From assembly GCF_013166575.1 (NCBI RefSeq), contig NZ_JABKKE010000012.1, positions 39,755 to 103,754 of the forward strand: a DNA stretch of 64,000 bases, written 5' to 3'. Below are positions 37,113 through 45,519 of this stretch, one piece after another (position 1 is the stretch's first letter; each line of letters starts with the position of its first letter). The notes under the pieces were generated by a model, which was not told the DNA's origin, ran no database searches, and saw nothing but the letters and a program-made list of their open reading frames with translations. This DNA comes from Xylanibacter rodentium. Lineage in GTDB: Bacteria > Bacteroidota > Bacteroidia > Bacteroidales > Bacteroidaceae. The translations under genes were made by a program, and so were the position numbers.

Positions 37113-37355
37113 ATGATTATTTCAACATTATTGGCCGCTGAAGGTCTGGCTCAGCTGGGTTGCGGTCTCGGAGCAGGTATCGCAACTATCGGAGCAGGTT
37201 TGGGAATAGGTAAGATCGGCGGCAGCGCCATGGACGCCATCGCACGCCAGCCGGAGGCAACGGGAAAGATTCAGACCAACATGATTCTTACATCAGCCTT
37301 TGTGGAGGGTTGTGCATTGTTTGCCATCGCAGCCTGTGCATTCCTTATCAAATAA
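37113..37355 (+). CDS. atpE: Fo ATP synthase subunit c
   Basis: 80 residues forming a two-helix hairpin. Helix 1 is glycine-rich (GCGLGAGIATIGAGLGIG), the polar loop is ARQPEATGKIQTN, and helix 2 carries the ion-binding Glu in TSAFVEGCALFAIAACAF. The residues marking Na+ coordination in known Na+ enzymes (Gln in helix 1, Ser after the Glu) are not present, so proton coupling is inferred. Confidence 0.95.
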   Translation: MIISTLLAAEGLAQLGCGLGAGIATIGAGLGIGKIGGSAMDAIARQPEATGKIQTNMILTSAFVEGCALFAIAACAFLIK

Positions 37356-37402
37356 TAAAGAGATTTCTCTTATAAGCAACAGCAAGATAAAGCAAATAGC
37401 AA

Positions 37403-37921
37403 ATGGAACTGAATTTACCGGCAATTCTGACGCCCGATCTCGGTCTCCTCTTCTGGATGGCCATTGCGTTTCTGGTGGTCTTCGGTGTGCTTGCCAAGTT
37501 TGGCTTTCCCGCCATCATCAAGATGGTGGACGAGCGCAAGCAGTACATCGACGACAGCCTGCGCAAGGCTCATGAGGCCAACGAGAAACTGGCCAATATA
37601 CAGAAGGAAGGTGAATCCATCTTGCAGGAGGCACGCGAGAGGCAGGCCCAGATACTGAAAGAGGCTACGGCTACACGCGATGCCATCGTGGAGAAAGCTC
37701 AGGAGAAAGCCCGTGAAGAGGGCGCCCGGCTGCTCAGCGAGGCGAAAGCCGAGATTGAGAGCGAGAAGCAGGCTGCCATCAGCGATATCCGCAGGCAAGT
37801 GGCTACGCTCAGTGTGGAGATTGCAGAGAAAGTGCTGCGGGAAAAACTCTCCACAGACAAGGCCCAGATGGATTTGATAGACCGAATGCTGGATGACGTT
37901 TCTTCTTCTGATAAAAGGTAA
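37403..37921 (+). CDS. atpF: Fo ATP synthase subunit b
   Basis: 172 residues. One N-terminal TM helix (about 10-32, LGLLFWMAIAFLVVFGVLAK) is followed by a long charged coiled coil typical of the peripheral stalk (RERQAQILKEATATRDAIVE and so on). The C-terminus SVEIAEKVLREKLSTDKAQM binds delta. It lies 47 bp after atpE and 6 bp before atpH. Confidence 0.95.
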   Translation: MELNLPAILTPDLGLLFWMAIAFLVVFGVLAKFGFPAIIKMVDERKQYIDDSLRKAHEANEKLANIQKEGESILQEARERQAQILKEATATRDAIVEKAQEKAREEGARLLSEAKAEIESEKQAAISDIRRQVATLSVEIAEKVLREKLSTDKAQMDLIDRMLDDVSSSDKR

Positions 37922-37927
37922 AAGGCT

Positions 37928-38461
37928 ATGGAGATAGGAGTAATATCTGTTAGATATGCACGTGCGCTGCTTAAAGGCGCGACCGACGCCCACATCGAGG
38001 ATGCCGTGTACCGTGACATGCAGACACTGGCGGCAAGTTTTGCCGCAGTGCCGCAGCTCATGCAGACGCTGGTAGCCCCCATGCTGTCGAAGGACAGCAA
38101 GCTGGCTCTTCTCACGACGGCATCGGGAGAGACTCCGGCAAAACTCACGGTGTCGTTTCTCGGCATAGTGCTCGATAATGGCCGTGAGGATATTGTACAG
38201 TTCATGGCCAACTCGTATATCACTCTTTACAGAAAGCAGAAGAACATCATTCGTGGCAGGCTCACCACAGCAGCTGCCGTGCATCCTGCCACCGAGCGGA
38301 AGATGCGCAGCATGGTGGAGAGCAAGACCAACGGTACTGTGGAGTTTGAGACCGAGGTGAATCCTGACATCATAGGCGGATTCATCCTCGAGTATGACAC
38401 TTACAGGATGGACGCGAGCGTAAGGAACAGGCTCAACACCATTCTCACAGCGCTGAGATAA
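37928..38461 (+). CDS. atpH: F1 ATP synthase delta subunit
   Basis: 177 residues. It links the peripheral stalk to the top of F1. The N-terminal helical domain begins IGVISVRYARALLKGATDAH. The C-terminal conserved segment is TEVNPDIIGGFILEYDTYRM, then DASVRNRL. It lies between atpF (6 bp) and atpA (84 bp). Confidence 0.94.
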   Translation: MEIGVISVRYARALLKGATDAHIEDAVYRDMQTLAASFAAVPQLMQTLVAPMLSKDSKLALLTTASGETPAKLTVSFLGIVLDNGREDIVQFMANSYITLYRKQKNIIRGRLTTAAAVHPATERKMRSMVESKTNGTVEFETEVNPDIIGGFILEYDTYRMDASVRNRLNTILTALR

Positions 38462-38545
38462 CTGAAAATGGAGAATCATGAATAAGACGGTTGCTGCAAC
38501 GCACGATAAATTCGTGATTCGCAATTCACAACAAATAAAATAACT

Positions 38546-40132
38546 ATGTCAGATAAAATAAAACCAAGCGAAGTGTCACAGGTGCTGCTCGAACAGCTCA
38601 AGGGCATCGGATGCGGCGAGAAGTTTGACGAAGTGGGCACTGTGTTGCAGGTGAGCGACGGTGTGGCCCGCATCTACGGACTGCGCAACGCCGAGGCTAA
38701 CGAACTTCTTGAGTTCGAGAACGGGACGATGGCCATCGTGATGAACCTTGAGGAAGACAACGTCGGTTGTGTGCTTCTCGGAACGACATCGGGCATCAAG
38801 GAGGGCATGGTGGTGAAGCGCACAAGGCGTATTGCCTCGATACGTGTCAATGACAATATGCTCGGGCGTGTCATAAACCCGTTGGGACAACCCGTGGACG
38901 GCAAGGGAGACATCGATTTGGGCAGTTCGTTCGAGATGCCTCTCGACCGCAAGGCTCCCGGTGTGATTTACCGCCAGCCGGTGAAAGAGCCGTTGCAGAC
39001 GGGAATCAAGGCCGTTGACTCGATGATTCCCATCGGACGCGGACAGCGCGAACTTATCATCGGTGACCGTCAGACGGGAAAGACGGCCATAGCCGTGGAC
39101 ACTATCATCAATCAGAAGAGTTTCTATGAAGCGGGCAAACCCGTATACTGCATATATGTGGCAATAGGCCAGAAGGCAAGTACGGTGGCGGCACTTGTGT
39201 CGACGTTAAAGGAGCGTGGCGCCCTGCCATATACCATCGTTGTGGCTGCAACGGCAGCCGACCCTGCTGCCATGCAGTATTATGCTCCGTTTGCCGGTGC
39301 AGCCATAGGAGAGTATTTCCGCGACCGCGGTCATTCGGCGCTTGTGGTATATGACGATTTGTCGAAGCAGGCTGTGGCTTACCGTGAGGTGTCGCTGATA
39401 CTGCGTCGTCCGTCAGGACGCGAGGCATATCCGGGCGATGTGTTCTATCTGCACAGCCGTCTGCTGGAGCGTGCCGCTAAGATTAACGACCAGCAGGAGG
39501 TGGCAGAGAAGATGAACGACCTGCCGGAGTGCATGAAAGGGCATGTCAGGGGCGGCGGCTCGCTTACGGCCCTGCCAATCATCGAGACTCAGGCGGGCGA
39601 CGTATCGGCTTATATCCCTACAAACGTGATTTCAATCACTGACGGACAGATATATCTGGAGTCGGATCTATTCAATCAAGGTTTCCGGCCGGCTATCAAC
39701 GTGGGTATATCGGTATCCCGCGTGGGAGGTTCGGCACAGATCAAGAGTATGAAGAAAGTGGCAGGTACGCTGAAAATCGACCAGGCACAGTATCGTGAGT
39801 TGGAGAGCTTCTCGAAGTTCTCAAGCGATATGGATGCAGTGACGGCAATGACGCTTGACCGCGGCCGTAAGAACAACCAGCTGCTCATACAGCCGCAATA
39901 CAGCCCCATGCCTGTGGGCGAACAGATTGCTATCATCTATTGTGGTACGCATGGCCTTATGCACGATGTGCCGGTAGAGAAGGTCCGTGAGTGTCAGGAC
40001 GCTTTCCTTGAGAAGATGCGTTCGGCTCATGCCGAGATTATTGCGACATTGGCATCAGGAAAGATTGATGACGAAGTGACGAAGGTCATAGAGTCTGTCA
40101 TGGCTGATACAGCCGGTGCATATAAAAGCTGA
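38546..40132 (+). CDS. atpA: F1 ATP synthase alpha subunit
   Basis: 528 residues. It is the regulatory nucleotide-binding subunit alternating with beta in F1. The P-loop is [15 protein letters not shown]. The alpha signature is [20 protein letters not shown], and the DELSEED-equivalent C-terminal helices are complete. It is preceded by 84 bp of non-coding DNA and followed by atpG after 6 bp. Confidence 0.97.
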   Translation: MSDKIKPSEVSQVLLEQLKGIGCGEKFDEVGTVLQVSDGVARIYGLRNAEANELLEFENGTMAIVMNLEEDNVGCVLLGTTSGIKEGMVVKRTRRIASIRVNDNMLGRVINPLGQPVDGKGDIDLGSSFEMPLDRKAPGVIYRQPVKEPLQTGIKAVDSMIPIGRGQRELIIGDRQTGKTAIAVDTIINQKSFYEAGKPVYCIYVAIGQKASTVAALVSTLKERGALPYTIVVAATAADPAAMQYYAPFAGAAIGEYFRDRGHSALVVYDDLSKQAVAYREVSLILRRPSGREAYPGDVFYLHSRLLERAAKINDQQEVAEKMNDLPECMKGHVRGGGSLTALPIIETQAGDVSAYIPTNVISITDGQIYLESDLFNQGFRPAINVGISVSRVGGSAQIKSMKKVAGTLKIDQAQYRELESFSKFSSDMDAVTAMTLDRGRKNNQLLIQPQYSPMPVGEQIAIIYCGTHGLMHDVPVEKVRECQDAFLEKMRSAHAEIIATLASGKIDDEVTKVIESVMADTAGAYKS

Positions 40133-40138
40133 TAGCCT

Positions 40139-41107
40139 ATGCCGTCACTGAAAGAAATAAAGACCCGTATAGCCAGTGTCAACAGCACACGCAAGATAAC
40201 GAGTGCGATGAAGATGGTGGCGTCGTCGAAGTTGCATCATGCACAGGTGATGATAGAGAACATGCTTCCGTATGAGACCATGCTGGAGCATATACTGAAG
40301 ACTTTTCTCGCGTCAGAGGCCGATGCGACGACGGTGTTCAGTGTGGACAGGCCGGTGAAGAGGATCGCATTTGTAGTCTTTGCATCAAACAGCAGTCTGT
40401 GCGGAGGGTTCAATGCCAACATCCTGAAACTGATGCAGCAGGCTGTCGACGAGTATTCCGATCTTGGCAAGGACAACATCGTCATTTATCCGATAGGCCG
40501 GAAGGTGGCCGAAAAGGTGGCGAAGCTCGGGTTGGAGTCGGCGGGTGACTTCACGGAACTGGCAGACAAGCCTAATGTAAAGCAGTGTATAGAGATGGCC
40601 CGGGACTTGGGCGGGAAGTTCATGAAAGGTGAGATTGATCGTGTAGAACTGATTTATCATCATTTCAAGAGTGCAGGTTCGCAGGTGCTTACACGTAAGG
40701 TGTTTCTGCCGATAGATGTGACAAGCGAATTGGAGCGTGATCACGAGCGCGACCTTTCCACAATGATTGTAACCCGTGAGGCTCAGGAATATCTGAAGAG
40801 AAAGCATAAGGAAGAGGCTGCAAAAAAGTCGGTCGAGGCAAAACCGCTCAATGACAACTTCATAGTGGAACCGGACATGAATACCGTTCTCGGACTGCTG
40901 ATACCGAAACTTGCACATCTGATGCTATATACGGCACTGCTTGACAGCAATGCCAGTGAGCATGCTGCACGCATGGTGGCCATGCAGACGGCAACGGACA
41001 ATGCCGACGAACTGTTGCGCGACTTGAACTTGCAGTACAACAAGAGCCGCCAGCAGGCTATCACAAACGAACTGCTCGACATTGTAGGAGGTTCGGTGAA
41101 CAACTGA
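40139..41107 (+). CDS. atpG: F1 ATP synthase gamma subunit
   Basis: 322 residues. It is the central rotor shaft. The N-terminal helix is SLKEIKTRIASVNSTRKITS followed by AMKMVASSKL. The C-terminal helix contains ERDLSTMIVTREAQEYL upstream and ARMVAMQTATDNADELL, then NKSRQQAITNELLDIVGG. About 30 residues longer than E. coli gamma because of a Lys-rich insertion near residue 220. It is the last gene of the operon and is followed by a terminator. Confidence 0.95.
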   Translation: MPSLKEIKTRIASVNSTRKITSAMKMVASSKLHHAQVMIENMLPYETMLEHILKTFLASEADATTVFSVDRPVKRIAFVVFASNSSLCGGFNANILKLMQQAVDEYSDLGKDNIVIYPIGRKVAEKVAKLGLESAGDFTELADKPNVKQCIEMARDLGGKFMKGEIDRVELIYHHFKSAGSQVLTRKVFLPIDVTSELERDHERDLSTMIVTREAQEYLKRKHKEEAAKKSVEAKPLNDNFIVEPDMNTVLGLLIPKLAHLMLYTALLDSNASEHAARMVAMQTATDNADELLRDLNLQYNKSRQQAITNELLDIVGGSVNN

Positions 41108-41133
41108 CGGAGCAACCGGACAAATATTGGAAT

Positions 41134-41170
41134 AAAGGTTCATACCGAAAGGTGATGAGCCTTTTTTCTT
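41134..41170 (+). terminator. Terminator of the atp operon
   Basis: Stem AAAGGTTCAT (41134-41143) / ATGAGCCTTT (41155-41164) with one G-T pair, then a T-rich tract, 27 bp after the atpG stop. Confidence 0.7.
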
Positions 41171-41222
41171 TTTACCGGTTTAAAAATATTTAGATAATCT
41201 GATGTGTATGCGGTTTTTTGCG

Positions 41223-41230
41223 TATCTTTG
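41223..41230 (+). promoter_or_regulatory. -7 box of the ftsY operon
   Basis: TATCTTTG, 18 bp upstream of the ftsY ATG and right after the atp terminator; no TTTG at the expected -33 distance. It marks ftsY-rimO-HU-HU/LysM as a separate transcription unit. Confidence 0.55.
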
Positions 41231-41248
41231 CAGATAAATTATTGTAAT

Positions 41249-42211
41249 ATGGGAATTTTCGGCTTTTTTAATAAGAAGAAAAAAGAGACGCTCGACAAAG
41301 GGTTGGAAAAGACCAAAGTGAGCGTATTTGACAAATTAGCCCGTGCTGTGGCCGGTAAGTCGAAGGTGGATGATGATGTGCTTGACAATCTGGAGGAAGT
41401 TCTTATAACGAGTGATGTCGGTGTAGATACTACGCTGAAGATTATACAGCGCATAGAGGAACGTGTGGCTCGCGACAAGTATGTGAGCACTTCGGAACTG
41501 AACGGCATACTGTGTGACGAGATAGCATCGTTGCTTGCAGAGAACAATGGCGACGACAACGACAATTGGGATTTGCCGTCGGGCCACAAGCCGTATGTCA
41601 TACTCATAGTGGGTGTGAACGGAGTTGGCAAGACCACGACCATAGGCAAGTTGGCATATCAGTTCAAAAAAGCCGGAAAGAAAGTTTATCTCGGCGCGGC
41701 AGACACATTCCGTGCGGCAGCCGTGGAGCAACTTTGCATATGGGGTGAGAGAGTCGGGGTGCCCGTAGTCAAGCAGCAGATGGGCAGTGACCCCGCATCG
41801 GTGGCTTTCGACACGCTTAGCAGTGCTAAGGCTAACGGAGCTGATGTAGTGATAATAGACACGGCAGGACGTCTGCACAACAAGGTGGGACTGATGAACG
41901 AATTGAAGAAAGTGAAGGACGTGATGAAGAAGGTCCTGCCGGATGCTCCCGACGAGGTGATGCTTGTGCTCGACGGAAGCACGGGACAGAACGCTTTCGA
42001 ACAGGCCAAACAGTTCTCTGCCGTGACGCAGATAACGTCACTGGCCATAACGAAGCTCGACGGTACGGCCAAAGGCGGCGTAGTGATAGGGATAAGCGAC
42101 CAACTGCAGGTGCCGGTGAAGTACATCGGTCTTGGCGAAGGCATGGAAGATCTGCAGTTGTTCAACAAGCGTCAGTTTGTTGACTCTCTTTTCAATACAG
42201 ACAAGAAATAA
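41249..42211 (+). CDS. ftsY: Signal recognition particle receptor FtsY
   Basis: 320 residues from the ATG at 41249 (MGIFGFFNKKKKETLDKGLE). The upstream in-frame start at 41204 would precede the -7 box and is rejected. The NG GTPase domain has G1 ILIVGVNGVGKTTTIGKL, G2/G3 YLGAADTFRAAAVEQL and IIDTAGRLHNK, G4 ITKLDGTAKGG, and the closing YIGLGEGMEDLQLFN. It delivers ribosome-nascent chains to the translocon. The acidic N-terminal A domain is nearly absent, as in other Bacteroidetes. Confidence 0.95.
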   Translation: MGIFGFFNKKKKETLDKGLEKTKVSVFDKLARAVAGKSKVDDDVLDNLEEVLITSDVGVDTTLKIIQRIEERVARDKYVSTSELNGILCDEIASLLAENNGDDNDNWDLPSGHKPYVILIVGVNGVGKTTTIGKLAYQFKKAGKKVYLGAADTFRAAAVEQLCIWGERVGVPVVKQQMGSDPASVAFDTLSSAKANGADVVIIDTAGRLHNKVGLMNELKKVKDVMKKVLPDAPDEVMLVLDGSTGQNAFEQAKQFSAVTQITSLAITKLDGTAKGGVVIGISDQLQVPVKYIGLGEGMEDLQLFNKRQFVDSLFNTDKK

Positions 42212-42222
42212 GCTTATACGCA

Positions 42223-43524
42223 GTGAAGAAGAATACGATAGACATCATAACTATGGGATGCTCAAAGAATCTCGTGGACAGCGAGAGGCTTATGGGACGG
42301 CTTGAGGCATGCGGATATCATTGCGTACACGACAGCAAGAATCCTCAGGGAGAAATAGCTGTGATAAACACTTGCGGATTTATACAGGATGCAAAGCAGG
42401 AGAGCATAGACACGATACTTGAGTTTGCACAGGCCAAGGAGGAAGGGCGGCTGAAGAAACTGTACGTGATGGGCTGTCTGTCACAACGTTACCGTGAAGA
42501 GTTGGAGACAGAGATACCGCAGGTAGACAAGTATTACGGTAAGTTCGATTTCAATCAGTTGATTGCAGATCTCGGAAAGGCGGACATGATATCATGCGAA
42601 GGCAGGCGGCATATCACAACACCGCGTCATTATGCCTATCTCAAAATAAGCGAAGGTTGCGACAGGCATTGCGCATATTGTGCCATACCAATAATGACGG
42701 GCGGGCATGTGAGCCGGCCGATGGATGAGATTCTCGATGAGGTACGTCAGCTGGTGGCAGAAGGAACAACGGAGTTTCAGGTGATTGCACAGGAACTGAC
42801 GTATTACGGAGTGGACATGGACGGCAGGCAGCATATTGCAGAGCTTGTGTCGCGAATGGCCGATATCCACGGTGTGAAGTGGATCCGACTGCATTATGCC
42901 TATCCGGCTCATTTCCCATGGCAGCTGCTTGATGTAATGCGTGAGAAGCCCAATGTATGCAAGTATATGGACATAGCGCTTCAGCATATATCGGACAATG
43001 TGCTTATGCGGATGAAACGCAACGTCACGAAGACCGAGACGATGGCCTTGATAGAACGCATGCGCCGTGAGGTGCCGGGCATACACATACGTACAACGCT
43101 GATGGTGGGTTTCCCCGGTGAGACAGACGAGGACTTCGAGGAACTGATGGATTTTGTGCGTTGGGCGCGTTTTGAGCGTATGGGGGCATTTGCCTATTCC
43201 GAGGAAGACGACACATATTCGGCCACCCACTATGAAGACGATGTGCCGGAAAATGTCAAGAATGGACGTCTGGGCCGCCTGATGGCATTGCAGCAACAGA
43301 TCAGTGCGGAGATAGAAGCCGAGAAAGTGGGACGGACAATGGAAGTGGTGATAGACCGCAAGGAGGGAGACTACTATGTTGGCCGCACGGAATTCTGTTC
43401 GCCAGAAGTCGATCCGGAGGTACTCATACCGGCAGCAGAGCGCAGTCTTTGCACAGGACATTTCTATGACGTTCTGATTACGGGGGCAGAGGAGTTTGAT
43501 TTGTACGGAACGACTTTGTCATAA
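42223..43524 (+). CDS. rimO: Ribosomal protein S12 methylthiotransferase RimO
   Basis: 433 residues beginning with GTG. This radical SAM enzyme adds a methylthio group to an Asp of S12. The first Fe-S cluster ligands are in TMGCSKNLVDSER, INTCGFIQDA and MGCLSQRY. The radical SAM cluster is EGCDRHCAYCAIPIMTGGHV. A C-terminal TRAM domain follows (about 370-433). It lies 11 bp after ftsY and 16 bp before the HU gene. Confidence 0.95.
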   Translation: MKKNTIDIITMGCSKNLVDSERLMGRLEACGYHCVHDSKNPQGEIAVINTCGFIQDAKQESIDTILEFAQAKEEGRLKKLYVMGCLSQRYREELETEIPQVDKYYGKFDFNQLIADLGKADMISCEGRRHITTPRHYAYLKISEGCDRHCAYCAIPIMTGGHVSRPMDEILDEVRQLVAEGTTEFQVIAQELTYYGVDMDGRQHIAELVSRMADIHGVKWIRLHYAYPAHFPWQLLDVMREKPNVCKYMDIALQHISDNVLMRMKRNVTKTETMALIERMRREVPGIHIRTTLMVGFPGETDEDFEELMDFVRWARFERMGAFAYSEEDDTYSATHYEDDVPENVKNGRLGRLMALQQQISAEIEAEKVGRTMEVVIDRKEGDYYVGRTEFCSPEVDPEVLIPAAERSLCTGHFYDVLITGAEEFDLYGTTLS

Positions 43525-43540
43525 TAATTCTGAAAATCCG

Positions 43541-43825
43541 ATGAACAACAAAGACTTTATTTCAGAGTTGTCACGGCGTGTGGGATACAGTATGTCTGAT
43601 ACTCAGCGTCTGGTGAACAACGTTATAAGTGCCATGGGCGACAGCTTTCAGGATGATGATGCGGTACAAGTGCCGAATTTCGGACAGTTTGAAGTCAAGA
43701 AGAAGCTGGAGCGTATAATGGTTAATCCGTCAACACAGCAGCGTATGCTCGTGCCGCCCAAGCTCGTGCTTTGCTTTAAGCCGCATGCAGCATGGAAGGA
43801 AAGATTGAAGACAAGTAACCGGTAA
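43541..43825 (+). CDS. HU/IHF family DNA-binding protein
   Basis: 94 residues from the ATG at 43541 (MNNKDFISELSRRVGYSMSD), which starts 16 bp after rimO. Helices 1 and 2 and the beta arm region (VQVPNFGQFEVKKKLERIMV, then NPSTQQRMLVPPK) match HU, with NFGQFEV in place of the common GFGTFEV. It should bend or compact DNA. The HU domain of the next gene starts only 8 bp later, so two distinct HU-type chains are made from one transcript and may pair with each other. Confidence 0.9.
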   Translation: MNNKDFISELSRRVGYSMSDTQRLVNNVISAMGDSFQDDDAVQVPNFGQFEVKKKLERIMVNPSTQQRMLVPPKLVLCFKPHAAWKERLKTSNR

Positions 43826-43833
43826 AGACATAC

Positions 43834-45162
43834 ATGAGCAAAATATCCATATACGACATAGCAAAAATCCTTGTAGAGAAGAACGGACTTACCAAAAGTG
43901 AGTCAGAGCAGTTTGTTGCTGCGATTTTCGATGTCATTCAGGAAGGTCTGGACAACGACAACCTTGTCAAGGTAAAAGGGCTCGGGACGTTCAAGATAAT
44001 AGGGGTTGAGGCACGTGAAAGCGTGAATGTGAACACCGGTGAGCGTGTGGTGATAGAGAGTCACGGCAAGGTTACGTTTACGCCGGATGCGGTTATGAAG
44101 GAACTGGTGAACAAACCGTTTTCGCAGTTTGAGACCGTGATACTGAATGACGGTATAGAATTTGACGATATACAGGATGACAAGCTGCTGTTTCCTGTCA
44201 ATGATGAGGTTTTGGGAACAGATGTCATTAATGATACGGAAGAGGATATTAGGGCAGAAGGAAAGGCTGATATACCACGTAAAGAACAATATGTCGTATC
44301 AGGAGTATCATCCGGACAAGACGGATATTACCGTGAAGATAAAGAACAACACGTACAGGAAAACGACCGGGACTATCCCAATCCTTCGGAAAGTGCTTTT
44401 GATACATCCGGTGAAACTATGACAGAGGATGAGTCGGGTGATGTCCAATCCGAAGAAGCAGCAACAACAGTTACGGAAGACAATACGGTAACAACAGAAG
44501 AGACTTCTTCTGAAACACAAGCGGATATTCCCGTAACGACGGAAACAACAGCCTCCGCCACGGAAGAAACCAAAGATGAAGAACCTGTTGCAGAAGGTGC
44601 GGACATAGGAACACGCAAAGACAACAGCCGTATTATGAACAATATCATATTTGCAATAGTATCGGTTGTTCTAATATTGTTGTCATTCTATGTCGGATAT
44701 AGACTTGGTATGGATACTTCTACACATACAGAAGTCAAGCCTAAAGTAATTATAAAAAGGGTTATTGTACGTGTGTCCGACTTTCGACAGAATAATAAAG
44801 CGGACAGTATATCATTGCGTGAGGACAGTGCGGCAGCAGGTTCAAGTAATGACAAGAGCATGATGCCGACCGAAGAAAAAGCGGAAAGGGCTGCGACAGA
44901 CAGAGAACAGGAAGTTGATTACAAGAAATATGCAGCCAAAGACATACGTGTACGCACAGGAGCATATAATATAGTCGGAACCGATCGAGTTTGGACGGTA
45001 CGCAAGGGAGAGACTCTTGGAAGCATAACCCGCAGAACCCTTGGTGATGGGATGTCGTGTTATATTGAGGTTTATAACGACCTGACGGACAAGTCAGAGC
45101 TTGAAGAGGGCCAAAAGATAAAAATACCAAAACTAAAATTGAAGCGAAAGATCAGAAAATGA
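43834..45162 (+). CDS. HU domain - transmembrane - LysM fusion protein
   Basis: 442 residues. Residues 1-95 are an HU-type DNA-binding domain (SIYDIAKILVEKNGLTKSES, then VKGLGTFKIIGVEARESVNV). Residues 100-265 are an acidic, Thr/Glu-rich disordered linker. A TM helix follows at about 269-291 (NIIFAIVSVVLILLSFYVGY). After a basic stretch, a LysM peptidoglycan-binding domain occupies about 385-435 (VWTVRKGETLGSITRRTLGD to EGQKIKIPKL). The order predicts a cytoplasmic DNA-binding head and a periplasmic wall-binding tail. It lies 8 bp after another HU gene in the ftsY-rimO operon. Domain calls are firm; the tether role is inference. Confidence 0.88.
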   Translation: MSKISIYDIAKILVEKNGLTKSESEQFVAAIFDVIQEGLDNDNLVKVKGLGTFKIIGVEARESVNVNTGERVVIESHGKVTFTPDAVMKELVNKPFSQFETVILNDGIEFDDIQDDKLLFPVNDEVLGTDVINDTEEDIRAEGKADIPRKEQYVVSGVSSGQDGYYREDKEQHVQENDRDYPNPSESAFDTSGETMTEDESGDVQSEEAATTVTEDNTVTTEETSSETQADIPVTTETTASATEETKDEEPVAEGADIGTRKDNSRIMNNIIFAIVSVVLILLSFYVGYRLGMDTSTHTEVKPKVIIKRVIVRVSDFRQNNKADSISLREDSAAAGSSNDKSMMPTEEKAERAATDREQEVDYKKYAAKDIRVRTGAYNIVGTDRVWTVRKGETLGSITRRTLGDGMSCYIEVYNDLTDKSELEEGQKIKIPKLKLKRKIRK

Positions 45163-45519
45163 AAGTTACGTCAACTGTAATCTGATATGAAAACGAGTTG
45201 CAGGGTGTATGCGTATCATATATTTCATAGACTGTGCCGGAATACCGTTTGTAGTGCAATCGCATGAAACTGTGTTCCGTCACAACTTTTTACAATGAAA
45301 TGAAGCACGGAAACATTATAAATGAAGTATGAAGCTATTCTGAAATAAAGTATCGGAAATGTGGTATGTTTAATTACAATATACCGATATATCCCTGCTA
45401 AAACTTGTTTTTACGTACTAAATTACCGGAAATCGAACGATTGTCCTGTAATTATAATAACCTGTTTGCATATCTTTGCCACCAAATAATTATAATAACA
45501 ACTAAAACACTTATAACCT
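45163..45519. other. Intergenic region before the PL11 gene
   Basis: 357 bp, AT-rich. It holds a TATCTTTG -7 box at 45471-45478 for the downstream gene. No clear -33 box, operator or gene is seen. Confidence 0.55.
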
